Shown here: piece by piece, positions 17,385 through 25,484 of the stretch
Layout of the letters: every line of letters begins with the position of its first letter
Position numbering within the stretch: position 1 is the first letter of the stretch
Assembly (NCBI GenBank): GCA_015075185.1
Contig: JABTUW010000003.1
Coordinates: forward strand, 620,001 to 684,000
Direction: 5' to 3'
DNA length: 64,000 bases
Origin: Anaerolineales bacterium
Lineage (GTDB): Bacteria > Chloroflexota > Anaerolineae > 4572-78 > J111
Notes under the pieces: model-generated
The model's input: only the letters and a program-made list of their open reading frames with translations
What the model was told of the DNA's origin: nothing
Database searches by the model: none
Program-made: the position numbers and the translations under genes

Positions 17385-17613
17385 CTCTGTCCTGTACCTG
17401 AGAGATTACCCCCTTCGGTGCGGCCTGCGCCGTCTCTCCAGAGATGCTGTCTGTGCCACGATCCCTTTGCCTGAGAGTTTCGGATGGAGCTTGGCTTGCT
17501 CCCCAACCTTGCCCCTTCGGCGACCCGCTTCGATTTTAGATTTTGGATTTGAGATTTTCGATTGTTTGACCAATCCAAAATCCAAAATCGTAAATCGTCG
17601 GGTTCTCTCCCGC
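17385..17613 (-). promoter_or_regulatory. Tandem glycine riboswitch upstream of gcvT
   Basis: Two aptamers follow each other on the minus strand. Aptamer 1 has P1 strands GGGAGAG (17,605-17,611) and CTCTCAGG (17,470-17,477), with the core CCGAAGGGGCAA between. Aptamer 2 has GGAGAGAC (17,432-17,439), CCGAAGGGGG and ATCTCTCAGGTACAGGACA (17,388-17,406). This is the classic cooperative glycine sensor; here it should switch on glycine degradation. Oddly, the P2 loop of aptamer 1 carries about 66 bases of mini-repeat (17,531-17,597). Confidence 0.93.
17531..17597. repeat. Mini-repeat hairpin inserted in P2 of glycine aptamer 1
   Basis: AT-rich words of the GATTTTGGATTT type fold back: 17,539-17,550 is the exact complement of 17,578-17,589. 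It is flanked by the P2 pair ACCCG (17,599-17,603) and CGGGT (17,523-17,527), so the insertion extends P2 without touching the conserved core. The same word family opens the gene at 7432 and lies inside cobN at 39,765-39,800. Confidence 0.75.
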
Positions 17614-17686
17614 AGCACGTCAATCAGCGGATTTTTAATTGTTAGCAACCATTACTTTTTGAGTGTAACACAGGGGAGGGGCTTTG

Positions 17687-20644
17687 TCAATCTACAATCG
17701 GATCAAGATTGCTAATTTTGGCCGCCGTTTGTTCAACCAGTTGTTCGATGTCTGTCGGCAGGAAAGGTTTGGAGAGCCAGGCCAGGCCGGATTTTTCCAG
17801 GAAGATGCGGGTGTCCATGTCAACGGTATTGCCGGTTATAAAGATGAAACGATTCGCCAGGAAGGGGAATTTCTCGATGGCTTTTTGGTAAAGGTGCGGG
17901 CCAAGGATGTCAGGCATAAGAACATCACACACGATCAGATCGTAGCTGTTCCTCTCAAGTTTTTGCAGGGCAGTTTGGCCGTCTGGCGCAGTTTCAATCG
18001 TATGACCTCGATGAGTAAAAATGAGCCGGAGTAAGTTCAAGAGGGCTGGCTCGTCGTCTATAGCTAAGATTCTGAGCGAACTGGAAAATGCCGGCGCTAC
18101 AGGTGCAGCCACTTCCGGGCTGGGAGCAGTCGCGACGGGTGGAGTTTGGATGGGTAGTTCAACATAAAAGGCAGCTCCGCCGGTGGCTACATTTTCAGCC
18201 CAAATGCGCCCTTTATGCTCGCTAATGATGCCAAAGCAAATGGATAGACCCAATCCCGTGCCCTCGCCAACCTGCTTGGTGCTAAAAAATGGGTCAAAGA
18301 TACGGCTGATATGATTGGGAGGAATCCCCGGCCCGTTATCGGTAAAACTTACCAGGATATGATTTTCCTCGCGTTGGGATTCGATGGTTAACAGGCGGGG
18401 GGATGGGATGGTGGCCAGGGCATGAATGGCGTTGGTGATTAAGTTAACAAAAACCTGCTCCAATTGGTGCGGGTCGGCCATAGTGGGCGGCAGTCCGGAA
18501 TCCAGTACGGTTTTAAGCTGGACGGCATTCGCCTGGAGCTGTGACGCTACCAGAGTCGTACTGCCGGTAATAATCTCGTTGAGGTCAACTTCTTGCGTCT
18601 CTAGCTCAAAGCGGCGAGCAAAGGTCAGCAAATCACGGACAATTAATCTGGCCCGCTGGGCTTGGCGGAAAATGACATTCAGATCAGCCTGTGTTTCGGC
18701 CGGCAAATCGCTCTGCTGCAAGAGGCTGGAATAGCCAATAATGCTCGTCAGCGGATTGTTCAGTTCATGGGCCACCCCGGCCACCAGTTTGCCAATCGCG
18801 GATAGTTTCTCGGTTTGCTGGAGCTGCTGCTCTAGCTCGCGGCGATGGGTAATATCGCGGGCAATACCGTGAATACTGACCGGCCGGCGACCCTCCCGCC
18901 GAACCCGAAGAGTCACTTCTAACAGGATTTCACGTTTGTCTTTTCCCGCAATTGCGAGTTCAAAGGGAGCAAGGAACTCGGTCGAAGCCAGATGGGCCTT
19001 GAGCAATTGATAAAGCGCGGGAAGTTGCTGCGCCGAGATAAATTGAGTGATCGGCGCGCCAATCACTTCCTCAAGCTGATAACCGCTTGTTTTTAAAATA
19101 ACTTTGTTGGCGCTGCTAATCCTGAAATTACTGTCCAGAGTAAAGATAAAATCATTGGCATTATCAAAAAGGTCACGATAGTTGGCCTCGGCCGCGCGGA
19201 TTTCGGTAAACAGACGAGCATTTTCCAGAGCAACGGCCAGTTCGGCGGCAATCGCGTTAAAGAGGCGCAAATCTTCATGATCAAAGGCATTAACGCGCGG
19301 GCTTTCGGCAGTAAGAACCGCCACAACCCGATTATTGGATAACACCGGCACACAAATCTCAGCCTGAGTATCGGGCATTAATTCGTAATAGTGACTGGCT
19401 TCACGCACGTTGGGCAGCAATAAGGATTTGCCATGGCGCAGTACCCAACCGGCAGCACTGCCGTGCAGGGGAATAACCGGCTCGCCGTGGTCAAAGTTAA
19501 ACCCAATGGTCGCCGGATGGGCCACAACCCTATCCCCTTCGGCTGCCGGGAGAAAAAAGCCCAGCCGCTCGATACCCAGGGTTCGGTGCAGCGCGCCAAT
19601 GGTGCCGCTGATGACCCGGTCAAAATCCAGGCTGGAAGCTGCAGCCACCATCACTTCTTGCAGAACTTTAGCTTCAGCCAGGCGGCGGGTTGCCTCGTGA
19701 TATAGGCGGGCATGCTCGATGGCTACGGCTGCCTGGGCGGCCATTGTCTCAAGCAGGCGTAGGGCTGTAACCGTAAGCTTCTCTGTACTGTGCGCCCGGC
19801 CTACTTCTACCAGGCCAATTGTCTGGCGGCGATAAATCAAAGGGATGAGAAAAAGCGCCTGGACTTGAAGGTTTTCCAACCAGGCCAGTTCTTCCCCCTG
19901 GGCGGTACCGGTTTCGAGTATGCCGGGAGCCTGCGCCGCCAAAGCGGAATAGGGAAACGAACTTTTGGTCAGGGGACGCACCAGTTGTTCCAGACGTTTC
20001 CCCCCCGACCTGACATAACTCTGTATGGTACGGAGTTGGTTTTCTTCTTTTTCCCAGTAAGAAATCAGGCATAGATCGGCCTTAAACGCCTCCACCATTT
20101 GCCGGCTGACCGCATCTAATACAGTTTCCAGGGCCAAGTCCGAGGTGATGATGGCCATGGACTCAAATAACAAAGCTTGTTCTTCGGATCGCTGGCGAGT
20201 TTCGGCCAGCAGCCGGGCGTTTTCAATTGCCAGGGCCGCGTGATCGGCGATAACGCTGAGCAGCTTTAACCCGTTATCACTCAGATAATCCGGGTTCATA
20301 TTCATCAACTCGATCACCCCGATGGTGTGACCGTTGGCTCGCAGTGGAACGCACATAATCGAGTGAGTCTGAAAGCCGCTGCGTTCGTCAAAGTTTTTGT
20401 AAAAACGGACATCATGGTTGACATCAGGGATGAGCGCCGGTTTTTCGTGAGCCATCACCCAACCCACCACCCCCTTGCCGGCTGGCAAACTCAAGCCGCG
20501 AACCGCATCAGCCCCGGCCCCTACCGCCGCTCGAATCACAATTTCCTGGCCCGAAGGTTCCAGCAAAGCGACCGATCCCGCCTCTGCTTCAAATATTTCG
20601 TTGGTGCGCGTGATAACCTGACTTAGAACCTCTTGCAAATCCAT
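17687..20644 (-). CDS. Multi-GAF hybrid sensor histidine kinase
   Basis: This 985-residue cytoplasmic kinase has three GAF domains in tandem (about 1-150, 165-310 and 335-480), a PAS domain (about 490-610), HisKA with the acceptor in GVAHELNNPLTSIIGY (about 637-652), HATPase (NLITNAIHAL, DNGPGIP, GEGTGLGLSI) and a C-terminal receiver (LAIDDEPALL, acceptor Asp in LIVCDVLMPD, WLSKPFLP). GAF domains usually bind cyclic nucleotides, haem or small ligands. The ATG at 20,644 begins directly at the first GAF helix, so a longer N-terminus is not needed. No partner regulator is adjacent. Confidence 0.9.
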   Translation of the reverse strand: MDLQEVLSQVITRTNEIFEAEAGSVALLEPSGQEIVIRAAVGAGADAVRGLSLPAGKGVVGWVMAHEKPALIPDVNHDVRFYKNFDERSGFQTHSIMCVPLRANGHTIGVIELMNMNPDYLSDNGLKLLSVIADHAALAIENARLLAETRQRSEEQALLFESMAIITSDLALETVLDAVSRQMVEAFKADLCLISYWEKEENQLRTIQSYVRSGGKRLEQLVRPLTKSSFPYSALAAQAPGILETGTAQGEELAWLENLQVQALFLIPLIYRRQTIGLVEVGRAHSTEKLTVTALRLLETMAAQAAVAIEHARLYHEATRRLAEAKVLQEVMVAAASSLDFDRVISGTIGALHRTLGIERLGFFLPAAEGDRVVAHPATIGFNFDHGEPVIPLHGSAAGWVLRHGKSLLLPNVREASHYYELMPDTQAEICVPVLSNNRVVAVLTAESPRVNAFDHEDLRLFNAIAAELAVALENARLFTEIRAAEANYRDLFDNANDFIFTLDSNFRISSANKVILKTSGYQLEEVIGAPITQFISAQQLPALYQLLKAHLASTEFLAPFELAIAGKDKREILLEVTLRVRREGRRPVSIHGIARDITHRRELEQQLQQTEKLSAIGKLVAGVAHELNNPLTSIIGYSSLLQQSDLPAETQADLNVIFRQAQRARLIVRDLLTFARRFELETQEVDLNEIITGSTTLVASQLQANAVQLKTVLDSGLPPTMADPHQLEQVFVNLITNAIHALATIPSPRLLTIESQREENHILVSFTDNGPGIPPNHISRIFDPFFSTKQVGEGTGLGLSICFGIISEHKGRIWAENVATGGAAFYVELPIQTPPVATAPSPEVAAPVAPAFSSSLRILAIDDEPALLNLLRLIFTHRGHTIETAPDGQTALQKLERNSYDLIVCDVLMPDILGPHLYQKAIEKFPFLANRFIFITGNTVDMDTRIFLEKSGLAWLSKPFLPTDIEQLVEQTAAKISNLDPIVD

Positions 20645-20903
20645 CCATCAATCTCCATCTTAATAAATTGTAACAAAAGTCATATTCCAACGCAATAAGC
20701 CTTTGTTCCCCCTAAAGATGAATCAATCGAGTCAATTTTTAGTTTTTATTGATTTAGTGATATATTCAGCAAAGAAGCGAATCAGCGAGCCTGCGCCTAA
20801 CAAAGGTTAGATGTTATTGGGAATAATTTTTTTCGATAAACTGGATGGGCTTGCCGCCTCGCTGCTTCACTGACTTGTTGAATCCGGGAAAGGTGGTAGG
20901 GCT

Positions 20904-22268
20904 ATGAGCTACGATTTGGTTATTAAAAATGGAAGAATTATTACGGCTGGCGAGGATTTTGTAGGTGACGTGGCCATTGCCGGGGAAAGTATTGCTGCCC
21001 TCGGCCAGCAACTCAGCGGCAGCCGGGAAATTGACGCCAGCGGTTTGTATGTCATCCCCGGTGCGGTGGATGGGCATGTCCATTTGCAAATGCCGATTGC
21101 CGATATTGTCACCGCGGATAGCTTTGAGCAGGGTACGATTGCCGCTGCTTGTGGCGGAGTCACCAGCATTATTGATTTTGTTGAACCGGGCAAAGGACAG
21201 GATTTGGTGGAGGCCCTGGAGTGGCGGCGGACCGAAGCCGATGGGCATGTGGTCATTGATTACGGCCTGCACATGACCTTGCTCGACGCCGATCCCTTGA
21301 TTCTGGCCCAGGTGTCTGAGGCTTACGACCAGGGCTGCGCTACCTTTAAACTTTACACGGCTTATCCTCATTTTTATCTGACCGACGATGAACTCTACCG
21401 GGCGTTGCGCGCGGTGGCTGAAGCGGGTGGGCTGGCGGTCGTCCACGCCGAAAACTACCCGGTGATTACCGAGGTTTGGAAACGTCTATTGGCCGAAGGT
21501 AAAGTTGAAACCAAATGGCATCCCTACAGCCGGCCGGCTGTGACCGAGGCCGAGGCGGTCAACCGGGTTCTCTCCATTGCTCACCTCGTGGGAGCGCCCA
21601 CGCTCATCTTTCACCTTTCCTGCGGTGAGGCTGCCCGCGAAGTGGCTTATGCTAAAGAGCGGGGCTGGGCTGCCTTTGGCGAAACTTGTCCCCAATATCT
21701 AACCCTGACCGACGATATTTACGAACGGGAAGACATGCCGGGAACCTGGTTTATTTGCCAGCCGCCTATTCGCGGCAGTGCCCAGGCTGCCGCGCTGTGG
21801 CAGTCGCTGGCCACGGGTAGTATTGACATTATCTCTACGGACCACTGCCCCTTCTCGGCTGAGGTGAAAAAGTACGGTGAGCAGAATTTTACCTTGACCC
21901 CTGGAGGAGTCGCTGGCATCGAAACCCGCCTGGCGTTAGTGCACAACTTTGGGGTGCTGGCCGGCTATCTCACCTTAAATCGTTGGGTCGAGGCTTGCTG
22001 CACCTTGCCCGCCGATTTGCACGGCATGACCCGCAAAGGCCACCTTATTCCCGGTTATGATGCCGATATTGTTCTCTTTGACCCGCGTAAAGAAATTACC
22101 TATAGCGCCGAAATGCTCCATTCCAATATTAGTTATACGCCCTATGCCGGGATAACCGTCAAAGGGGCGCCGGTCACGACGATTAGCCGGGGCGAGGTTA
22201 TTGTGGAGGACGGTCAATTCACCGGGACGCGCGGGCGAGGGCAGTTTTTAAAACGAAGATACGAGTAA
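20904..22268 (+). CDS. Dihydropyrimidinase / hydantoinase-like hydrolase
   Basis: This 454-residue cyclic amidohydrolase carries the metal motif GAVDGHVHLQM (about residues 55-63), the carbamylated lysine region ATFKLYTAYP (about 149), HAENYP (about 183), HLSCGEA (about 235) and the closing ISTDHCPF aspartate (about 312). It should open cyclic diamides such as dihydrouracil or hydantoins, in pyrimidine breakdown. AAGGTGG lies upstream of the ATG. It stands alone between the GAF kinase (divergent) and the RsbU gene; about 100 bases and a promoter separate it from the latter. Confidence 0.88.
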   Translation: MSYDLVIKNGRIITAGEDFVGDVAIAGESIAALGQQLSGSREIDASGLYVIPGAVDGHVHLQMPIADIVTADSFEQGTIAAACGGVTSIIDFVEPGKGQDLVEALEWRRTEADGHVVIDYGLHMTLLDADPLILAQVSEAYDQGCATFKLYTAYPHFYLTDDELYRALRAVAEAGGLAVVHAENYPVITEVWKRLLAEGKVETKWHPYSRPAVTEAEAVNRVLSIAHLVGAPTLIFHLSCGEAAREVAYAKERGWAAFGETCPQYLTLTDDIYEREDMPGTWFICQPPIRGSAQAAALWQSLATGSIDIISTDHCPFSAEVKKYGEQNFTLTPGGVAGIETRLALVHNFGVLAGYLTLNRWVEACCTLPADLHGMTRKGHLIPGYDADIVLFDPRKEITYSAEMLHSNISYTPYAGITVKGAPVTTISRGEVIVEDGQFTGTRGRGQFLKRRYE

Positions 22269-22314
22269 AGTTTCCGGCTTTCTCTGCGTCTTCCCGCCTT
22301 TGCGTTAAATATTC

Positions 22315-22364
22315 CGTAACGATTGCCGTAACGACTTGGCAACATCGTGATGGTAAAATAAAAT
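22315..22364 (+). promoter_or_regulatory. CGTAACG direct repeat and promoter before the RsbU gene
   Basis: Two identical CGTAACG heptamers start at 22,315 and 22,327, exactly 12 bases apart. Three bases after the second lies TTGGCA (22,336-22,341), then 17 bases and TAAAAT (22,359-22,364), a plausible sigma-70-type -35/-10 pair. The ATG is 21 bases further on. Heptamers with this spacing fit a dimeric response regulator touching polymerase at -35. The same pair recurs at 54,882-54,900. Confidence 0.6.
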
Positions 22365-22384
22365 CAGGATAACAGTAAATCGCT

Positions 22385-24028
22385 ATGCTGAGTCGTATCT
22401 GGCAAGTTATCTGGGGACGCCCAGAACCAAAAACAGAGCCAGGGCTGCCCTCGTTGCCAGTTCAGCCGGTGTTACACCCGGCAGTAACCTCCTTTGAAAT
22501 TGCCCCAGGCGACCCGCTGCTTGATTTTTTCCAGCATAATTCGGAGGCGGTTGAACTGGCCAAGCTGAACCTTGACTCTCCGGCGTTGCAGGCGCTTCGT
22601 GCGGCCGGGGTGCAGTTGGTGGCCCCCCTGGTGGGCCAGGGTGAACTGATTGGCCTGCTCAACCTCGGCAAACGCCGGAGCGAGCAGGATTACTCTATTT
22701 ACGACCACAAGTTGTTGGAGAGTCTGGCCTCCCAGGCCGCCCCGGCCGTTCGCGTTGCCCAACTGATCCGCCAACAGCAGCGTGAGGCGCAGAGTCGGGA
22801 GCGTTTTGAGCAGGAGTTGCGGGTGGCCCGGCTCATCCAACAAACCCTTTTGCCCAAGGAGGTGCCCCATCTGCCCGGCTGGCAGATAGCCGCTTTTTAC
22901 CAACCGGCGCGGGCTGTCGGCGGCGATTTTTACGATTTTCTGACCTTCCCGGATGGCCTGGTCGGACTTATCATTGGCGATGTAACCGATAAAGGTGTGC
23001 CGGCGGCCCTGGTAATGGCTACGACTCGCAGTATTCTGCGCGCTGCCGCCGAGGTCCTGGTCTATCCGGGCCAGGTCCTGGCCCGAGCCAATGAACTGCT
23101 CCACGCCGACATTCCGCCCAAGATGTTTGTTACCTGCCTCTACGCTCTCCTCGACCCGGTCAGCGGGCGGCTGCGCTACGCCAACGCAGGCCACGATTTA
23201 CCTTACCGGCGTCAGGTCAACGGTGTTGAAGAACTGCGAGCAACAGGAATGCCGTTGGGCTTGATGTCTGGGATGCGTTACGAGGAAAAAGAGACCGTTC
23301 TGGCTCCGGGAGAAACGATGTTACTTTATAGTGATGGGATCATCGAAGCCCATAATCCTCGCCACGAAATGTTTGGCTTCCCGCGCCTGCGGGCGCTTCT
23401 GGCCGGGCATGGGGGTGGGGTGGGCTTGATTGATTATTTAATGACCCAATTGGCTGAATTTACCGGCCTCGGTTGGGAACAAGAAGATGATGTGACGATG
23501 GTTATTTTGCAGCGTGTCCCGCCGCCTACCATTGCCCAGATTCAGTCCCAGGCGCGCCAGGTGAATGCCCGAACCACCCTGCCCTGGCGTACCTTAGCCG
23601 AATTGTCGCTGCCCAGCGAGGTCGGCAATGAGCGTGAAGCAATGCGCCGGGTGAGCCAGGCCGTGCAGGGGTTATCTTTAGCCAGTTCTACCCTGGAAAG
23701 ACTAAAAACAGCCGTGGCTGAAGCCACGATGAATGCGATTGAGCACGGCAACAAAAACCGGCCTGAGCTGCCGGTGTTCATCCAGGTCCAGGCCTCACCC
23801 CAGGCGCTCTTGGTACGCATCACCGACCAGGGGGGCGGCCAACCCATCCCCGAGCCAGAAGCGCCTGATTTGGAGGCAAAACTGGCCGGCTTACAAACAC
23901 CGCGCGGATGGGGGCTGTTTTTGATTAAAAACCTTATGGATGAAATGTATGTCATCAGCGATGATACTCATCACACCGTTGAATTAATTCTTTATCTGGA
24001 GGCCGAAAAAAATGTCAGCCAAACCTAG
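22385..24028 (+). CDS. GAF-SpoIIE phosphatase-HATPase (RsbU/RsbW-type) protein
   Basis: The 547-residue protein joins a divergent GAF-like domain (about 40-135), a coiled linker, a PP2C-type SpoIIE phosphatase domain (about 150-380, with VGGDFYDFL, GDVTDKGVPAAL and LLYSDGIIEAHN as metal-binding motifs) and a C-terminal HATPase of the RsbW anti-sigma kinase type (VAEATMNAIEHGN, ITDQGGG, GWGLFLIKNLMDE). One chain could thus dephosphorylate and also phosphorylate STAS antagonists. Its stop overlaps the next gene by 17 bases, which encodes just such a STAS protein. Confidence 0.92.
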   Translation: MLSRIWQVIWGRPEPKTEPGLPSLPVQPVLHPAVTSFEIAPGDPLLDFFQHNSEAVELAKLNLDSPALQALRAAGVQLVAPLVGQGELIGLLNLGKRRSEQDYSIYDHKLLESLASQAAPAVRVAQLIRQQQREAQSRERFEQELRVARLIQQTLLPKEVPHLPGWQIAAFYQPARAVGGDFYDFLTFPDGLVGLIIGDVTDKGVPAALVMATTRSILRAAAEVLVYPGQVLARANELLHADIPPKMFVTCLYALLDPVSGRLRYANAGHDLPYRRQVNGVEELRATGMPLGLMSGMRYEEKETVLAPGETMLLYSDGIIEAHNPRHEMFGFPRLRALLAGHGGGVGLIDYLMTQLAEFTGLGWEQEDDVTMVILQRVPPPTIAQIQSQARQVNARTTLPWRTLAELSLPSEVGNEREAMRRVSQAVQGLSLASSTLERLKTAVAEATMNAIEHGNKNRPELPVFIQVQASPQALLVRITDQGGGQPIPEPEAPDLEAKLAGLQTPRGWGLFLIKNLMDEMYVISDDTHHTVELILYLEAEKNVSQT

Positions 24029-24368
24029 TAATGTCAGAGTCCGTCACCAGGGTAGCATTTCGATTGTTGACTTGCAGGGGGAAATTAATGCTACCCTGGA
24101 AGAAGCATTAAAGAGCGCCTACGCCGAAGCCATTGCGCCAAATCCGAGCGCCATTTTACTTAATCTGAGCGATGTGGAGTATATTACCAGTACTGGGATG
24201 GCTGTCCTGGTCGGGCTACTGGCCCAGGCGCACCAGGCCAATCGTCGTCTGGCGGCATGTGGCTTAAATGAGCATTATCGCGAAGTTTTTCAAATCACAC
24301 GGATTACAGATTTTATGGAAATTTTTCCTGATGAGGCCACTGCCTTAAATCAGTTGGTGAGGAGCTAA
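24012..24368 (+). CDS. STAS-domain anti-sigma-factor antagonist
   Basis: This 118-residue single STAS domain has the phosphorylatable site in LSDVEYITSTGMAVL (about residues 53-67), as in SpoIIAA/RsbV. It should switch partners with the HATPase domain of the upstream protein. The start lies inside the 3' end of the phosphatase gene, indicating translational coupling. Confidence 0.92.
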   Translation: MSAKPSNVRVRHQGSISIVDLQGEINATLEEALKSAYAEAIAPNPSAILLNLSDVEYITSTGMAVLVGLLAQAHQANRRLAACGLNEHYREVFQITRITDFMEIFPDEATALNQLVRS

Positions 24369-24376
24369 GAACAACG

Positions 24377-24724
24377 ATGTCTCAAGCTAAAGTCGTAATG
24401 GCCGGCCGGCAGATAAATGCCCAGATAAGCGCTATTGACATTCAAGGTGAGGTAACCGCTACGGCCGAAGATATGCTCATGGAAGCGTACAATCAGATTG
24501 GCACGGCGCGGACCATTATCCTGAATTTCAGCGGGTTAGAGTATATGAACAGCAGCGGGATTGGCTTACTGGTGACGCTGCTCATCCGGGCTAATCGCCA
24601 GGGACAGCATCTGGTCGCCGTCAACATGAGCGAACATTACCGCCATATTTTTGATTTGACCGGCTTGAATCAGGCTATTGCCATTTATGATACCGAAGCC
24701 AATGCGCTGGCTGAAATAAGTTAA
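24377..24724 (+). CDS. Second STAS-domain anti-sigma-factor antagonist
   Basis: The 115-residue paralogue of the preceding gene follows after eight bases. Its site reads LEYMNSSGIGLL, again with Ser at the phosphorylation position. Two different antagonists behind one phosphatase/kinase suggest graded or branched partner switching. The target sigma factor is not in this window. Confidence 0.92.
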   Translation: MSQAKVVMAGRQINAQISAIDIQGEVTATAEDMLMEAYNQIGTARTIILNFSGLEYMNSSGIGLLVTLLIRANRQGQHLVAVNMSEHYRHIFDLTGLNQAIAIYDTEANALAEIS

Positions 24725-24745
24725 ATAAGCAGAGGGGACAGGCTT

Positions 24746-25441
24746 GTGGGTGGATTGACACGCCAACAGATTGAGCAACGGATTACGGTACAGGGTCGCC
24801 AACTGGATTTGGCCGGGGCAGATTTGAGCGGCCTGGATTTATCCGGGTTGGATTTAAGCGGAGCTAATCTGGCGGGGGCAAACATGGCCCAAGTTGCCTT
24901 GCGTGACACTCAACTCCGCGACGTCAACTTGAACCAGGCTAACCTGCAACATGCTAACGTTAGCGAGGCCAATCTCAGCGGGGCGATGCTGAAAGGCGCG
25001 AACCTGAGCGGAGCCAATTTGAGCGAAGCTTATTTGCTCCGGGCAAATCTGACTCACGCCGATTTGGCCGCGGCGAACCTGGCCAAAGCCAAACTGGATG
25101 AAGCTGACTTAACCGCCGCTAACCTCGAGCACGCCAACCTTGATCGGGCCTACCTGGTGCGAACTAACTTGAGCCAGGCCAGCCTGAGCCAGGCTAATTT
25201 GGCCGGGGCCAACCTTAAGAATGCCAACCTGGCTGGGGCAAATCTGGCTAATACCATCCTGACCGAGGCGTTTTTGGAGAGCGCCAGCCTGAATGGCGCT
25301 AACTTACATCAGTCCAAGCTGACCGGGGCAACCTTTACCAAAGCAATTTACGATAACGAAACCCGGTGGCCTGCCGGCTTTGATCCGGGGGCTGCCGGAG
25401 CAGTCATCAAAAAGAAGAAGTGGCTGGGCTTGTTTGGCTGA
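24746..25441 (+). CDS. Pentapeptide-repeat protein
   Basis: This 231-residue protein consists of about 35 A(D/N)LxX repeats, forming a right-handed four-sided beta helix, and ends in a short tail with YDNETRWPAGFDP and a Lys-rich KKKKWLGLFG. The GTG start has AGAGGGG upstream. Pentapeptide proteins act as scaffolds or DNA mimics; no function can be assigned. Its position between STAS genes and the DAC fusion suggests it belongs to the same operon. Confidence 0.9.
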   Translation: MGGLTRQQIEQRITVQGRQLDLAGADLSGLDLSGLDLSGANLAGANMAQVALRDTQLRDVNLNQANLQHANVSEANLSGAMLKGANLSGANLSEAYLLRANLTHADLAAANLAKAKLDEADLTAANLEHANLDRAYLVRTNLSQASLSQANLAGANLKNANLAGANLANTILTEAFLESASLNGANLHQSKLTGATFTKAIYDNETRWPAGFDPGAAGAVIKKKKWLGLFG

Positions 25442-25449
25442 GCAGTTCA

Positions 25450-25482
25450 ATCTCGTTCCTGAACTCAGTTTAGGAACGAGAT
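25450..25482. repeat. Perfect 11-bp-arm palindrome next to a start codon
   Basis: ATCTCGTTCCT and AGGAACGAGAT are exact complements with an 11-base loop. No T-run follows, so it is not a terminator. The 3' arm holds the only Shine-Dalgarno-like sequence (AGGAACGAG) in front of the ATG at 25,485, so the hairpin could hide that site. Confidence 0.65.
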
Positions 25483-25484
25483 GA

